Source: Mycobacterium seoulense (GTDB lineage Bacteria > Actinomycetota > Actinomycetes > Mycobacteriales > Mycobacteriaceae). Taken from it: DNA of 64,000 bases. The position numbers and the translations under genes are program-made. How positions within the stretch are numbered: the first letter of the stretch is position 1; every line of letters starts with the position of its first letter. The stretch covers positions 434,001 to 498,000 of the forward strand of contig NZ_AP022582.1 of assembly GCF_010731595.1 (NCBI RefSeq), read 5' to 3'. The notes under the pieces were generated by a model. That model made no database searches and was not told the DNA's origin. It saw only the letters and a program-made list of their open reading frames with translations. This document shows, one piece after another, positions 28,786 to 38,012 of this stretch.

Positions 28786-29766
28786 ATGGGAATTACCGTC
28801 GCGGTGACCGGGCCGACCGGCGAGATCGGGATATCGGCCGTGACGGCGCTCGAGCGCGAACCCGCCGTGGACGCCATCATCGGGATGGCGCGACGGCCGT
28901 TCGACCCTTCGACGCGCGGCTGGCTGAAGACCACCTACCAGCAGGGCGACATCCTGGACCGCGAGGCCGTCGACGCCTTGGTGGCGCAGGCGGACGTGGT
29001 GATCCACCTGGCCTTCATCATCATGGGTTCACGCGAGGAGAGCGCCCGCATCAACCTGCAGGGCACCCGCAACGTGTTCGAGGCAACCGTCGCCAGCGAG
29101 CGGACGCGGCGCCTCGTGTACACCTCGTCGGTCGCGGCGTACGGCTATCACGCCGACAACCCCGCCCCGCTGACCGAGGACGTTCCGGCGCGAGGGTCCG
29201 AGGAGCACTACTACTCGGCGCAGAAGGCCGCGTGTGAGGCGCTGCTCGGCGAGATCACGAAGGACTCGCCGCTCGAGGTGTTCGTGTTGCGGCCGTGCAT
29301 CGTCGCGGGGCCCAACGCCACCGTCCTGGCCAACGCGATGCCGTGGAATCAGCTGCCCGGCCCGATGCGCGCGGTGGTCAAGGCGGTGCCGATATTGAAG
29401 CCGGTCGTTCCGGATCCGGGCATCCCGCTGCAGCTGGTGCACCACGACGACGTCGCGAGCGCAATCGCACTGGCCGCCACCACCCCGGCGCCGCCCGGGG
29501 CGTACAACATCGCCGGGGACGGCGTGGTGACGGTGGGGGATGTGGCCAGGGCCCTGGGCGGCCGCCCCGTGCGGGTGCCCGCCGTGGCCGCCGCGGCCGC
29601 GTCGGCGGCGCTATCGCGGGTGCCGCTGGTCCCGTCCATGCTGGAATGGCTGCACACCGCGCGCACGTCGATGGTCATGGACACCACCAAAGCGCGCACC
29701 CAACTGGGCTGGCGGCCGGTGCACTCCTCGGCGGAAACCCTGGCGGCGCTGGCTTCGGCGGTGTGA
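28786..29766 (+). CDS. NAD-dependent epimerase/dehydratase
   Basis: 326 residues. The Rossmann motif is TGPTGEIGISA at the start and the SDR catalytic pair is YYSAQKAA (YxxxK). Also seen are HLAFIIMGS, RLVYTSSVAAYGYH and VLRPCIVAGPN. It belongs to the extended SDR family acting on nucleotide sugars or similar substrates; which one is unknown. It has no counterpart beside fdhD in M. tuberculosis. A TAGAGC six bases from the start is a weak leaderless -10 candidate. Confidence 0.88.
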   Translation: MGITVAVTGPTGEIGISAVTALEREPAVDAIIGMARRPFDPSTRGWLKTTYQQGDILDREAVDALVAQADVVIHLAFIIMGSREESARINLQGTRNVFEATVASERTRRLVYTSSVAAYGYHADNPAPLTEDVPARGSEEHYYSAQKAACEALLGEITKDSPLEVFVLRPCIVAGPNATVLANAMPWNQLPGPMRAVVKAVPILKPVVPDPGIPLQLVHHDDVASAIALAATTPAPPGAYNIAGDGVVTVGDVARALGGRPVRVPAVAAAAASAALSRVPLVPSMLEWLHTARTSMVMDTTKARTQLGWRPVHSSAETLAALASAV

Positions 29767-29795
29767 CGGCCCGGGCGGCCGACCGGCGACCGAGG

Positions 29796-29801
29796 TAGTT
29801 T
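29796..29801 (+). promoter_or_regulatory. Candidate -10 box (TAGTTT) before the fdhD upstream ORF
   Basis: TAGTTT ends 6 nt before GTG 29808, which is the spacing seen at other leaderless starts in this window. Transcription would begin at that GTG, 50 nt ahead of fdhD. Confidence 0.45.
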
Positions 29802-29807
29802 GGCTGA

Positions 29808-29858
29808 GTGAGGTCCCCGCGTCGCGCCGCGATCCCGGCTGACGGTGAATTCGCCTAG
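29808..29858 (+). CDS. Possible 16-codon leaderless upstream ORF coupled to fdhD
   Basis: GTG 29808 opens a frame [16 protein letters not shown] ending in TAG at 29856-29858. The last G of that TAG is the first base of the fdhD GTG (TAGTG), the classic termination-reinitiation overlap. A -10 box lies six bases upstream. fdhD itself has no good ribosome binding site, so its translation may depend on this small ORF. The peptide has no cysteines or codon run that would suggest attenuation. Existence is inferred from signals only. Confidence 0.4.
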   Translation: MRSPRRAAIPADGEFA

Positions 29859-30676
29859 TGCGGCGCGTAACTGCACGGCGGCAGGTGAAGCATCTCACGG
29901 CCGGGAAAGCGATCAGCCGGCCGGAGACGCTGGTCGTCGAGGAGCCACTGGAAATCCGGGTGAACGGCGCGGCGGTCACCGTGACGATGCGCACGCCGGG
30001 AGCGGATTTCGAACTCGCGCAAGGCTTTCTGTTGACCGAGGGGGTCATCACCGGCCGCGACGACGTGCTCGCCATCCGGTACTGCGGCGGTGCCGTCGAG
30101 GGTACGAATACGTATAACGTCCTCGACGTGACGTTGGCCGCGGGCGTGACGGTGCCCACCCTCGACGTCACCCGAAATTTTTACACCACCTCGTCGTGCG
30201 GGGTCTGCGGCAAGGCGTCGCTGGACGCGGTGCGACTGCGGGGCCGCTTCTCGCCGGGCGCGGACCCCGCCACCGTCGCGGCTGCCACGCTCGAGGCGAT
30301 GCCCACCCAACTTCGTTCCGCGCAGAAGGTTTTCGACAGCACGGGCGGGCTGCACGCCGCGGCGCTGTTCGGCGCCGACGGCACCATGCTGGCCGTGCGG
30401 GAGGACGTCGGCAGGCACAACGCGGTCGACAAGGTCATCGGCTGGGCGCTGGAACGTCGGCGGGTGCCGCTGGCGGGCTCGGTGTTGCTGGTCAGTGGGC
30501 GGGCCTCCTTCGAGTTGACGCAGAAGGCGGTGCTGGCCGGGATTCCGGTGCTGGCCGCCGTGTCCGCTCCGTCATCGCTGGCCGTCTCGTTGGCCGAGGA
30601 GTCCGGGATCACCCTGGTGGCGTTCCTGCGGGAGGACTCGATGAACATCTACACGCGAGCGGACCGCATCGGCTAG
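29858..30676 (+). CDS. fdhD: Formate dehydrogenase sulfurtransferase FdhD
   Basis: 272 residues from GTG 29858. The essential cysteine pair is in [14 protein letters not shown], and the C-terminal [20 protein letters not shown] motif ([16 protein letters not shown]) is intact. FdhD passes sulfur from the cysteine desulfurase to the molybdenum cofactor of formate dehydrogenase. The expected target gene fdhF is not beside it, as it is in M. tuberculosis (Rv2900c-Rv2899c), so the enzyme must be encoded elsewhere or another molybdoenzyme is served. Confidence 0.95.
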   Translation: MRRVTARRQVKHLTAGKAISRPETLVVEEPLEIRVNGAAVTVTMRTPGADFELAQGFLLTEGVITGRDDVLAIRYCGGAVEGTNTYNVLDVTLAAGVTVPTLDVTRNFYTTSSCGVCGKASLDAVRLRGRFSPGADPATVAAATLEAMPTQLRSAQKVFDSTGGLHAAALFGADGTMLAVREDVGRHNAVDKVIGWALERRRVPLAGSVLLVSGRASFELTQKAVLAGIPVLAAVSAPSSLAVSLAEESGITLVAFLREDSMNIYTRADRIG

Positions 30677-30790
30677 TCCTTTCACGCCGGTTGTGCATGA
30701 ATCCGGCACTCGGGATAACCGGTCGCCGCACACGGGTCACACGCGCCGCCGCGGCCGGCCGTGTCGGGGCCATTTCGCACATTGGCTCCC

Positions 30791-31168
30791 ATGACGACCG
30801 AAACGACAATGACCCGGGTCCAGCTCGGGGCGATGGGCGAGGCACTCGCCGTGGACCACCTTACGAGGATGGGATTGCGCATCCTGCACCGCAATTGGCG
30901 CTGCCGCTACGGCGAACTCGACGTCGTCGCCTGCGACGAGGCGAGCCGGACGGTGGTGTTCGTCGAGGTGAAAACCCGTACCGGCGACGGGTACGGCGGG
31001 CTGCCGTACGCGGTCACCGAGCGCAAGGTGCGCCGGCTGCGCCGGCTGGCCGGGCTGTGGCTGGCCGCGCAGGACAACCGATGGGCGGGGCTTCGCATCG
31101 ACGTGATTCAGGTGCGGATCGGGCGCAAGCGCACCCCGGAAATCACCCATCTGCAAGGGATCGGCTGA
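30791..31168 (+). CDS. UPF0102/YraN-family nuclease-like protein
   Basis: 125 residues from ATG 30791 (MTTETTMTRVQLGAMGEAL). The restriction-endonuclease-like fold shows E in GAMGEALAVDHL, D in RYGELDVVACDE and ExK in VVFVEVKTRTGDG. The family is linked by neighbourhood to comM and dprA but its function is unproven. The start was chosen because it matches the Rv2898c-type N terminus. Its stop and the ATG of the next gene share a base (TGATG). Confidence 0.92.
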   Translation: MTTETTMTRVQLGAMGEALAVDHLTRMGLRILHRNWRCRYGELDVVACDEASRTVVFVEVKTRTGDGYGGLPYAVTERKVRRLRRLAGLWLAAQDNRWAGLRIDVIQVRIGRKRTPEITHLQGIG

Positions 31169-32679
31169 TGGCGCTGGGTCGCGCGTTCTCGGTCGCCGTG
31201 CGCGGGGTGGACGGACAGATCGTGGAGATCGAGGCCGACATCACCTCCGGACTGCCGGGCGTGCATCTGGTGGGTCTGCCCGACGCCGCCCTGCAGGAGT
31301 CCCGCGACCGGGTCAGGGCGGCGGTCGCCAATTGCGGCAACAGCTGGCCGATGGCCCGGCTCACCCTCGCGCTCTCCCCGGCGACGCTGCCGAAAATGGG
31401 CTCCGTCTACGACATCGCCCTGGCCGCGGCGGTCCTGTCGGCGCAACGAAAGAACCCGTGGGAGCGCCTGGAAAAGACGGTGCTGCTGGGCGAGCTGTCG
31501 CTGGACGGCCGGGTTCGCCCGGTGCGCGGCGTGCTGCCGGCGGTGCTGGCCGCCAAACGCGACGGCTGGCCGGCAGTCGTGGTTCCGGTGGACAACCTGG
31601 CCGAGGCGAGCCTGGTCGACGGCATCGACGTCTGGGGCGTGCGCACGCTGGGGCAGTTGCAGAAGTGGCTGAGCGGGTCGGTCGCCTTGGCGGACAGGAT
31701 CACCACGACCGCCGTCGCGCCGGAGCCCTCGGTGGATCTCGCCGATGTGGTCGGGCAGACGCAGGCCCGCTTCGCGGTGGAGGTGGCCGCCGCCGGGGCG
31801 CACCACCTGATGCTCACCGGCCCACCGGGTGTGGGCAAAACCATGCTCGCCCAACGGCTTCCGGGGCTGTTGCCGCCGCTGTCGGAGAGCGAGTCGCTGG
31901 AGGTCACCGCGATCCATTCGGTGGCCGGCCTGCTGTCGGGCGACACGCCGTTGGTCACGATGCCGCCCTTCGTGGCGCCTCATCACAGCTCCAGCGTGGC
32001 GGCGCTCGTCGGCGGCGGTTCGGGCATGGCGCGCCCGGGCGCGGTCAGCCGCGCCCACCGTGGCGTGCTCTTCCTCGACGAATGTGCCGAGATCAGCGTC
32101 CGCGCGCTGGAGGCGTTGCGAACTCCCTTGGAGGACGGGGAGATTCGTCTCGCGCGCCGCGACGGGGTGGCCTGTTACCCGGCCCGGTTCCAGCTGGTGT
32201 TGGCGGCCAACCCGTGCCCGTGCGCGCCCGCCGATCCGCAGGACTGCATCTGCGCGGCGGCGGTTAAGCGCAGATACCTGGGCAAGTTGTCCGGGCCGCT
32301 GCTCGACCGGGTGGACCTGCGGGTGCAGATGCACGCGGTGCGCGCCGGCGCGTTCGCGGGCGGCCAAGCCGAGTCGACGGCACAGGTTCGCCAGCGGGTG
32401 GCGCGCGCCCGCGCGGCGGCGGCCGAGCGGTGGTCGCCGCACGGGTTCCGCACCAACGCCGAAGTCAGCGGGGCCCTGCTGCGCCGGAAGTTCCGTCCGG
32501 GCAACGTGGCGATGACTCCGCTACAGAAGGCGCTGGACCGGGGGTTGCTCAGCATCCGCGGCCTGGACCGCACCCTGCGGGTCGCGTGGAGCCTCACCGA
32601 CCTGGCCGGCGGACTAGCGCCAGGGCCCGAGGAGGTCGCGGCCGCGCTCAGCTTCCGGCAGCCGGGGGCGCAGCGGTGA
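31168..32679 (+). CDS. ComM/YifB-family Mg-chelatase-like AAA+ ATPase
   Basis: 503 residues, equal to Rv2897c. An N-terminal Lon-protease-like ChlI domain (FSVAVRGVDGQIVEIEADIT) precedes the AAA+ core with Walker A LTGPPGVGKTMLAQRLPG, Walker B GVLFLDECAEIS, and a C-terminal domain. ComM is a branch-migrating helicase used in natural transformation in Gram-negative bacteria; the role in mycobacteria is not settled. Start overlaps the preceding stop by one base. Confidence 0.95.
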   Translation: MALGRAFSVAVRGVDGQIVEIEADITSGLPGVHLVGLPDAALQESRDRVRAAVANCGNSWPMARLTLALSPATLPKMGSVYDIALAAAVLSAQRKNPWERLEKTVLLGELSLDGRVRPVRGVLPAVLAAKRDGWPAVVVPVDNLAEASLVDGIDVWGVRTLGQLQKWLSGSVALADRITTTAVAPEPSVDLADVVGQTQARFAVEVAAAGAHHLMLTGPPGVGKTMLAQRLPGLLPPLSESESLEVTAIHSVAGLLSGDTPLVTMPPFVAPHHSSSVAALVGGGSGMARPGAVSRAHRGVLFLDECAEISVRALEALRTPLEDGEIRLARRDGVACYPARFQLVLAANPCPCAPADPQDCICAAAVKRRYLGKLSGPLLDRVDLRVQMHAVRAGAFAGGQAESTAQVRQRVARARAAAAERWSPHGFRTNAEVSGALLRRKFRPGNVAMTPLQKALDRGLLSIRGLDRTLRVAWSLTDLAGGLAPGPEEVAAALSFRQPGAQR

Positions 32680-32693
32680 GCGCCGGCCCCGAG

Positions 32694-32969
32694 TCACCAG
32701 TACGCCGTCGTCAGCCAGTCGTTGTGCCCGCCCCGGACCACGATCGCCGCGGTCACCAGGATGGCGAACGCCCGGGCGAACTGCGCCATCGCGCGGCCGC
32801 CCTCGCCGCGGTTTTCCATGTCGCGCAACGCGACGGACGCCAGGACACCGCTCAGGATCGGAATGGGCAACCCGCACCAGCTGACCAGGCTCAGGGCGAA
32901 CGCGGTGATCGCCCAGGGGTTTACGGGGCGTGCGGGGGCGGCGAGCTGGGTCGGCAGGCAGATCATCAT
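32694..32969 (-). CDS. Small membrane protein, DUF4190-like
   Basis: 91 residues from ATG 32969 behind GGAG six bases away. It opens MMICLPTQLAAPARPVNPWA and has two hydrophobic stretches (AITAFALSLVSWCGLPIPIL and QFARAFAILVTAAIVVRG), matching small DUF4190 membrane proteins. The function is unknown. It lies on the minus strand between comM and dprA; the longer upstream frame runs into the dprA start region and looks non-coding. Confidence 0.75.
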   Translation of the reverse strand: MMICLPTQLAAPARPVNPWAITAFALSLVSWCGLPIPILSGVLASVALRDMENRGEGGRAMAQFARAFAILVTAAIVVRGGHNDWLTTAYW

Positions 32970-33082
32970 TGTTCGCTCCGTTCGTTGCCGGCTGCGCGAT
33001 GGCGAATGGGGGTCGACGACAACACATTCGTGTACGGGGCTAAACGGATCCTTGACGAATTCTTGGCAGCCGGGGCGCGGCC

Positions 33083-34249
33083 GTGCTGACCGCGGTGGAC
33101 GACCCCGTGCTGCGGGCCTGGGCGTATCTGTCCCGGGTGGCCGAGCCGCCCTGCGCCGAGCTCGCCGCCCTCCTGCGGTGTGTCGGCCCGGTGGAGGCGG
33201 CCGACCGGATCCGGCGCGGACTCGTCGGCGACGGCCTGGCGCGCCACACCCAGGCAAGGCGCGAAATCGACTGTGCGGCAGCCGACCTCGAGTTCCTCGC
33301 CAGCCGCGGCGGGCGCCTGATCACGCCGGACGACGACGAGTGGCCGCTGCTGGCCTTCGCCGCGTTCGGAGACGCCTCGGCCAAGGCCCGCGGTGGGGCG
33401 CCCATGGTGTTGTGGGCGCAGGGCCCGGCCCGGCTCGATGAGGTGGCGCACCGCGCGGCCGCGGTGGTGGGGACTCGCGCCGCGACGGCATATGGCGAAC
33501 AGGTGGCCGACGACCTGGCGTCCGGGCTGGCGCACCGCGAGGTCGCCGTCGTCTCCGGTGGCGCCTACGGCATCGACGGCGCGGCACACCGGGCGGCGCT
33601 GAACGCCGACGGGATCACCGTCGCCGTCCTCGCCGGCGGGCTCGACGTTCCCTACCCGAGCGGCCACGCGGCGCTGCTGCATCGCATCGGCCGGCATGGG
33701 CTGCTCTTCACCGAATACCCGCCCGGTGTCCGGCCGGCCCGCCACCGGTTCCTGACCCGCAATCGCCTGGTGGCCGCCGTGTCCGGGGCCGCGGTCGTGG
33801 TGGAAGCGGGGCTGCGTAGCGGCGCGGCCAACACCGCCGCCTGGGCGCGGGCGCTCGGCCGCGTGGTGGCCGCGGTGCCCGGGCCGGTGACCTCGTCGGC
33901 GTCGGTCGGCTGCCACGCCCTGCTGCGCGACGGCGCCGAGCTGGTGACCCGGGCCGACCACGTCGTCGAGCTCATCGGCCGCATCGGGGAGCTGGCGGCC
34001 GACGAACCGCGTCCGGTTACGGCGCTCGACGGGCTCGGCGACGCCGAGCGCCTGGTGTACGAGGCGCTGCCGGGCCGCGGCGCCGCCACCGTCGAGCAGC
34101 TCGCGGTCTCGTCGGGGCTGGCGCCCGAGCGGGTGCTGGGACCGCTGGCCATCCTCGAGCTGGCCGGGTTGGTGCAGCGCCAGGACGGCAGGTGGCGACT
34201 CGTCCGCGCCGCCGGCGGCCAAGCCGCATCGGCGACGCGGCTCGTATAG
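33083..34249 (+). CDS. dprA: DNA processing protein DprA
   Basis: 388 residues from GTG 33083. The Rossmann core has VVGTRAATAYGEQVADDLAS, VSGGAYGIDGAAHRAALNA and LAGGLDVPYPSGHAALL, all characteristic of DprA/Smf. The C terminus has a winged-helix-like domain (VYEALPGRGAATVEQLAVSS). DprA protects incoming single-stranded DNA and loads RecA. The stop codon is part of the probable viuB -10 box. Confidence 0.95.
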   Translation: MLTAVDDPVLRAWAYLSRVAEPPCAELAALLRCVGPVEAADRIRRGLVGDGLARHTQARREIDCAAADLEFLASRGGRLITPDDDEWPLLAFAAFGDASAKARGGAPMVLWAQGPARLDEVAHRAAAVVGTRAATAYGEQVADDLASGLAHREVAVVSGGAYGIDGAAHRAALNADGITVAVLAGGLDVPYPSGHAALLHRIGRHGLLFTEYPPGVRPARHRFLTRNRLVAAVSGAAVVVEAGLRSGAANTAAWARALGRVVAAVPGPVTSSASVGCHALLRDGAELVTRADHVVELIGRIGELAADEPRPVTALDGLGDAERLVYEALPGRGAATVEQLAVSSGLAPERVLGPLAILELAGLVQRQDGRWRLVRAAGGQAASATRLV

Positions 34250-34250
34250 T
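34245..34250 (+). promoter_or_regulatory. Candidate -10 box (TATAGT) of viuB
   Basis: TATAGT is the best -10 match in the region and includes the TAG stop of dprA. A start near 34257 would give a 25-nt leader containing GGGAGGAC before the viuB GTG. No IdeR (iron) box is recognised. Confidence 0.5.
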
Positions 34251-34281
34251 CGACGGGGGTCGGGTCTGGACGGGAGGACAA

Positions 34282-35133
34282 GTGGCGGGTCGACCTCTGC
34301 AACGCTTCGAGGTTGTCGATACCAAAGAACTCACACCGCACATGGTCGCGGTGGTGCTGGGGAGCAAAGACTTCGAGGCCTTTGTGCCCAGCAAGTTCAC
34401 CGACTCCTACGTCAAGTTGGTGTTCGTGGCCGACGACGTGGACGTCGCGGACTTGCCCCAGCCGTTGACGCTGGACAGCTTCGCCCAGCTGCCCCCGGAG
34501 AAGCGGCCGTCGGTCCGGACCATGACGGTCCGGCACGTCGACGTCGCGGCGCGCGAGATCACGCTGAACATCGTGGTGCACGGCGAGCACGGGATCGCGG
34601 GCCAGTGGGCCGCCGCCGCCCGGCCCGGCCAGCGGATCTTCCTGATGGGTCCCGGCGGGGCCTACACCCCCGACCCGGCCGCCGATTGGCATCTGCTCGC
34701 CGGCGACGAATCGGCGCTCCCGGCCATCGCCGCAGCCCTGGAAGCGTTGCCCCCCAATGCCGTCGGCAAGGCCTTCATCGAGGTGGCGGGCCAGGAAGAC
34801 GAGATCCCGCTGACCGCGCCGGAAGGCGTCGAGGTGCACTGGGTCTATCGCGGTGGCCGGGCCGACCTGGTTCCCGAGGACCGTGCCGGCGACCACGCCC
34901 CGCTGATCGAGGCGGTCACCACCACGCCGTGGCTGCCCGGCCAGGTGCACGTCTTCATCCACGGCGAGGCGCAAACCGTCATGCACAACCTGCGGCCCTA
35001 CATCCGCAAGGAGCGCGGCGTGGACGCCACGTGGGCGTCGTCCATCTCGGGTTACTGGCGGCGCGGCCGCACCGAAGAGACGTTCCGGCAATGGAAGAAG
35101 GAACTGGCCGAGGCGGAGGCCGGACCCCCGTAG
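34282..35133 (+). CDS. viuB: Siderophore-interacting flavoprotein ViuB
   Basis: 283 residues from GTG 34282 behind GGGAGGAC, the length of Rv2895c. The FAD-binding domain has VRTMTVRHVDVAAREITLNI and GPGGAYTPDPAADWHLLAGD; the C-terminal SIP domain ends HVFIHGEAQTVMHNLRPYI. The family reduces ferric siderophores in the cytoplasm to release iron. Together with FeoB at the window start it adds to iron handling, though the two loci are 33 kb apart. Confidence 0.93.
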   Translation: MAGRPLQRFEVVDTKELTPHMVAVVLGSKDFEAFVPSKFTDSYVKLVFVADDVDVADLPQPLTLDSFAQLPPEKRPSVRTMTVRHVDVAAREITLNIVVHGEHGIAGQWAAAARPGQRIFLMGPGGAYTPDPAADWHLLAGDESALPAIAAALEALPPNAVGKAFIEVAGQEDEIPLTAPEGVEVHWVYRGGRADLVPEDRAGDHAPLIEAVTTTPWLPGQVHVFIHGEAQTVMHNLRPYIRKERGVDATWASSISGYWRRGRTEETFRQWKKELAEAEAGPP

Positions 35134-35175
35134 CGGGTTCGTCGGCCCGGCCGCCGGCTGGCATCCTCTACTCCC

Positions 35176-36339
35176 ATGGCGCATTTCGGGGATTACCAGA
35201 ACGAGATCTACTTCAAGGGCCTGGGCGGGGTCGCGCCCGCGCTGCCGATGGCCTTCGCGGAGCTGGAGGCCCGCGCCGAGCGGGCGATGTCGCCGTCGGT
35301 GTGGTCCTACGTCACCGGCGGTGCCGGCGATGAGCGCACCCAACGGGCCAACCGCGAGGCGTTCGACCGCTGGGGCTTGATGCCCCGCATGTTCGTCGGC
35401 GCCGCCGAGCGTGACCTGTCGGTAGAGATGTTCGGCCTGACGCTGCCGTCGCCGGTGTTCATGGCCCCGATCGGCGTCATCGGCATCTGCGCCCAGGACG
35501 GCCACGGCGACCTGGCCACCGCGCGCGCCGCGGCGGCCACCGGTGTCCCGATGGTCGTTTCCACCCTGACCACCGACCCTCTGGAAGACGTCGCCGCCCA
35601 GTTCGGCGGCACCCCCGGCTTTTTCCAGCTGTACACGCCGAAGAATCGCGAGCTCGCCGCCAGCCTGGTGCAACGGGCCGAGGCCGCCGGCTACCGGGGC
35701 ATCATCGTCACTCTGGACACCTGGATTCCCGGGTGGCGTCCGCGCGACCTGTCCACGGCGAACTTTCCGCAGTTGCGGGGGCTGTGCCTGAGCAACTACA
35801 CCAGCGACCCGGTCTTTCGCGCCGGCCTGCAGCGCCCGCCCGAGGAGGACCCGCAAGCCACTGTGCTGCAGTGGATCACGACGTTCGGCAATCCGCTGAC
35901 GTGGGACGATCTTGCATGGCTGCGATCGCTGACCAAGCTGCCGCTCATCATCAAGGGCATCTGCCATCCCGACGACGCCCGGCGCGCCAAGGACGGCGGC
36001 GTCGACGGCATCTACTGCTCCAACCACGGCGGCCGGCAGGCCAACGGCGGCCTGCCCGCCCTCGATTGCCTGCCGGGCGTGGTCGAGGCGGCCGACGGCC
36101 TGCCGGTCCTGTTCGACTCGGGGGTTCGCAGCGGCGCCGACATCATCAAGGCGCTCGCGCTGGGCGCCAGCGCGGTGGGCATCGGCCGCCCATACGCCTA
36201 CGGCCTGGCCCTCGGCGGGGTCGACGGCATCGTGCACGTGCTGCGGATGATCCTCGCCGAGGCCGACCTCATCATGGCCGTCGACGGGTATCCCCAGCTC
36301 AAAGATCTCACCCCGGACACACTTCGGCGCGTCGACTGA
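35176..36339 (+). CDS. FMN-dependent alpha-hydroxy-acid oxidase, lactate 2-monooxygenase type
   Basis: 387 residues from ATG 35176. The N terminus ([20 protein letters not shown]) closely resembles M. smegmatis lactate 2-monooxygenase. FMN and substrate residues are in [35 protein letters not shown], the catalytic histidine in [13 protein letters not shown], and [14 protein letters not shown]. The family oxidises L-lactate to acetate and CO2 or to pyruvate. Located between viuB and xerC, where M. tuberculosis has nothing similar. Confidence 0.9.
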   Translation: MAHFGDYQNEIYFKGLGGVAPALPMAFAELEARAERAMSPSVWSYVTGGAGDERTQRANREAFDRWGLMPRMFVGAAERDLSVEMFGLTLPSPVFMAPIGVIGICAQDGHGDLATARAAAATGVPMVVSTLTTDPLEDVAAQFGGTPGFFQLYTPKNRELAASLVQRAEAAGYRGIIVTLDTWIPGWRPRDLSTANFPQLRGLCLSNYTSDPVFRAGLQRPPEEDPQATVLQWITTFGNPLTWDDLAWLRSLTKLPLIIKGICHPDDARRAKDGGVDGIYCSNHGGRQANGGLPALDCLPGVVEAADGLPVLFDSGVRSGADIIKALALGASAVGIGRPYAYGLALGGVDGIVHVLRMILAEADLIMAVDGYPQLKDLTPDTLRRVD

Positions 36340-36372
36340 CACCGGGCCGCCGGCGTCTGCGAGCGTGGGAGA

Positions 36373-37278
36373 GTGCCGGACAGCGAACCGATCCTCGAGG
36401 AGTTCGACGCGTACCTGTCGCTGCAATGCGGCCGGTCGGCGCACACCCGCCGGGCCTACCTCGGCGACCTGCGCTCGCTGGTGGCCTTCCTCGATGACCG
36501 CGGCGCCGGACTGGACGGGCTGAGCCTGCCGCTGTTGCGCTCCTGGTTGGCCGCCGCGGCCACGGCCGGCGTGGCCCGCACGACGCTGGCCCGTCGCACC
36601 TCGGCGGTCAAGGCGTTCACCGCGTGGGCCGCGCGGCGCGGCCTGCTGGCCGGAGACCCGGCGGCCCGGCTGCAGGTGCCCAAGGCGCACCGCACCCTGC
36701 CCGCCGTGCTGCGCCAAGACCAGGCGCTCGACGCGATGGCCGCCGCGAAATCCGGTGCCCAACAAGGGGATCCGATGGCATTGCGGGACCGGCTGATCGT
36801 CGAGATGTTGTATGCCACCGGGATCCGGGTGAGCGAGTTGTGCGGCCTGGACGTCGACGACGTCGACACCGGCCACCGGCTGGTCCGGGTGCTGGGCAAG
36901 GGCAACAAGCAGCGCACCGTGCCGTTCGGAATCCCGGCCGCCGACGCGCTGCGCGCCTGGCTGGACGAGGGACGGCCCGCGCTGGTCACCGCGGAGTCGG
37001 GGCCGGCCCTGCTGCTGGGCGCGCGAGGCCGGCGGCTCGACGTGCGCCAGGCCCGCACCGTGGTGCACCAAACGGTCGCCGCCGTGGACGGCGCGCCCGA
37101 CATGGGGCCGCACGGGCTGCGGCACAGCGCGGCCACGCACCTGCTGGAAGGCGGGGCCGACCTGCGGGTGGTGCAGGAGCTGCTCGGCCATTCCAGTCTG
37201 GCGACCACCCAGCTCTACACCCATGTCGCCGTCTCCCGGCTGCGCGCCGTGCACGACCAGGCCCACCCGCGCGCCTGA
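36373..37278 (+). CDS. xerC: Tyrosine recombinase XerC
   Basis: 301 residues from GTG 36373. The SAM-like core-binding domain ([20 protein letters not shown]) is followed by the catalytic domain: Arg in [13 protein letters not shown], Lys in [13 protein letters not shown], HxxR in [14 protein letters not shown], His in [10 protein letters not shown] and the nucleophile Tyr in LYTHVAVS. With XerD it resolves chromosome dimers at dif. No dif site is seen here. Confidence 0.96.
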   Translation: MPDSEPILEEFDAYLSLQCGRSAHTRRAYLGDLRSLVAFLDDRGAGLDGLSLPLLRSWLAAAATAGVARTTLARRTSAVKAFTAWAARRGLLAGDPAARLQVPKAHRTLPAVLRQDQALDAMAAAKSGAQQGDPMALRDRLIVEMLYATGIRVSELCGLDVDDVDTGHRLVRVLGKGNKQRTVPFGIPAADALRAWLDEGRPALVTAESGPALLLGARGRRLDVRQARTVVHQTVAAVDGAPDMGPHGLRHSAATHLLEGGADLRVVQELLGHSSLATTQLYTHVAVSRLRAVHDQAHPRA

Positions 37279-37327
37279 CCAGCGCGTCCCGGCACCACTG
37301 GCCACTGGCCCTGTGGCTGGCGCGCCC

Positions 37328-37819
37328 TCAGGGGTTCAGCGGCTTGAGCCGGATCGGGGTCGACTTCACCAGGCCCAGCGGGTCGACGTAGTGGGCGCCG
37401 GACGCCGGACCCCACATCGCGCCCCAGTGCAGGCAGGCCGCGGCCCGGCAGCCGGCATGCCCGGGCTCCAACGAGCCGATCACCGTCCCCGCCGTCACCG
37501 GCTGACCGACCCGCACCGCGGCCCGGACCGGCTCGTAGCTGGTGCGCAACCCGCCGGGGTGGGCCAGCGACACCACCGGCCGCCCGGCCAGCTGCCCGGC
37601 GAACACCACGGTGGCGGCGCCGGCGGCGTACACCCGCTGACCGGGGGCGCCCGGCAGGTCCACGCCCCGATGCCCGGGGTTCCAGTCCGGTGCCGGGGCG
37701 TCGAATCCGCGGGCGACGGCCGGCGGCGGCCGCAGCGGCCAATCCAGGCGAACGTCGTCCGCGACCGCGGGCACCGCGCTGACCAGGCCCAGCATCAGCA
37801 TCAGCGCCATCCACCGCAC
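37328..37819 (-). CDS. Secreted LytM (M23)-like protein with altered HxH motif
   Basis: 163 residues from GTG 37819 (or ATG 37810). A signal peptide (ALMLMLGLVSAVPAVA) leads to an M23 domain with HxxxD in NPGHRGVDLPG. The second zinc motif, normally HxH, reads ACLHWG: the first histidine is cysteine, as in many actinobacterial members. Full peptidase activity is therefore doubtful. It corresponds to Rv2891, but is shorter. Confidence 0.88.
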   Translation of the reverse strand: MRWMALMLMLGLVSAVPAVADDVRLDWPLRPPPAVARGFDAPAPDWNPGHRGVDLPGAPGQRVYAAGAATVVFAGQLAGRPVVSLAHPGGLRTSYEPVRAAVRVGQPVTAGTVIGSLEPGHAGCRAAACLHWGAMWGPASGAHYVDPLGLVKSTPIRLKPLNP

Positions 37820-37899
37820 CGGATCAGTTCAGCGCCGCGCCGACGCCGGCGCCAACCAGGCGGACCGGTCCTGTGGAAAAACCACCTGCTGACTCGGTG

Positions 37900-37905
37900 T
37901 AAACT
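37900..37905 (+). promoter_or_regulatory. Candidate -10 box (TAAACT) of rpsB
   Basis: TAAACT stands out in GC-rich sequence. A start near 37912 would give a 158-nt leader before rpsB that contains the folded element at 37939-38012. Confidence 0.5.
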
Positions 37906-37938
37906 GCTGGTCGCAGCTCGTTAGCGGGCTGACTTCGC

Positions 37939-38012
37939 GCGCCTGCAACCAACCGATTGCCGTGCGGTCCCGGCTCGGGGATTCCGAGACGGGTGCGGCA
38001 TTCCGCAGGCGC
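37939..38012 (+). ncRNA. Structured rpsB leader RNA with four nested helices
   Basis: Four nested pairings can be read directly: GCGCCTGC (37939-46) with GCAGGCGC (38005-12), TGCCG (37958-62) with CGGCA (37996-38000), CCCG (37969-72) with CGGG (37990-93), and CTCGG (37974-78) with CCGAG (37984-88). This gives one long arm with internal loops, ending 57 nt before the rpsB ATG. Ribosomal protein S2 controls its own leader in E. coli; whether this unrelated sequence does the same is an inference. Confidence 0.5.

Noticed and set aside
33652..37305. A 1217-codon open frame on the minus strand opposite dprA, viuB, the lactate oxidase and xerC
   Set aside because: It crosses four clear plus-strand genes and has low-complexity composition; it is a codon-bias shadow.
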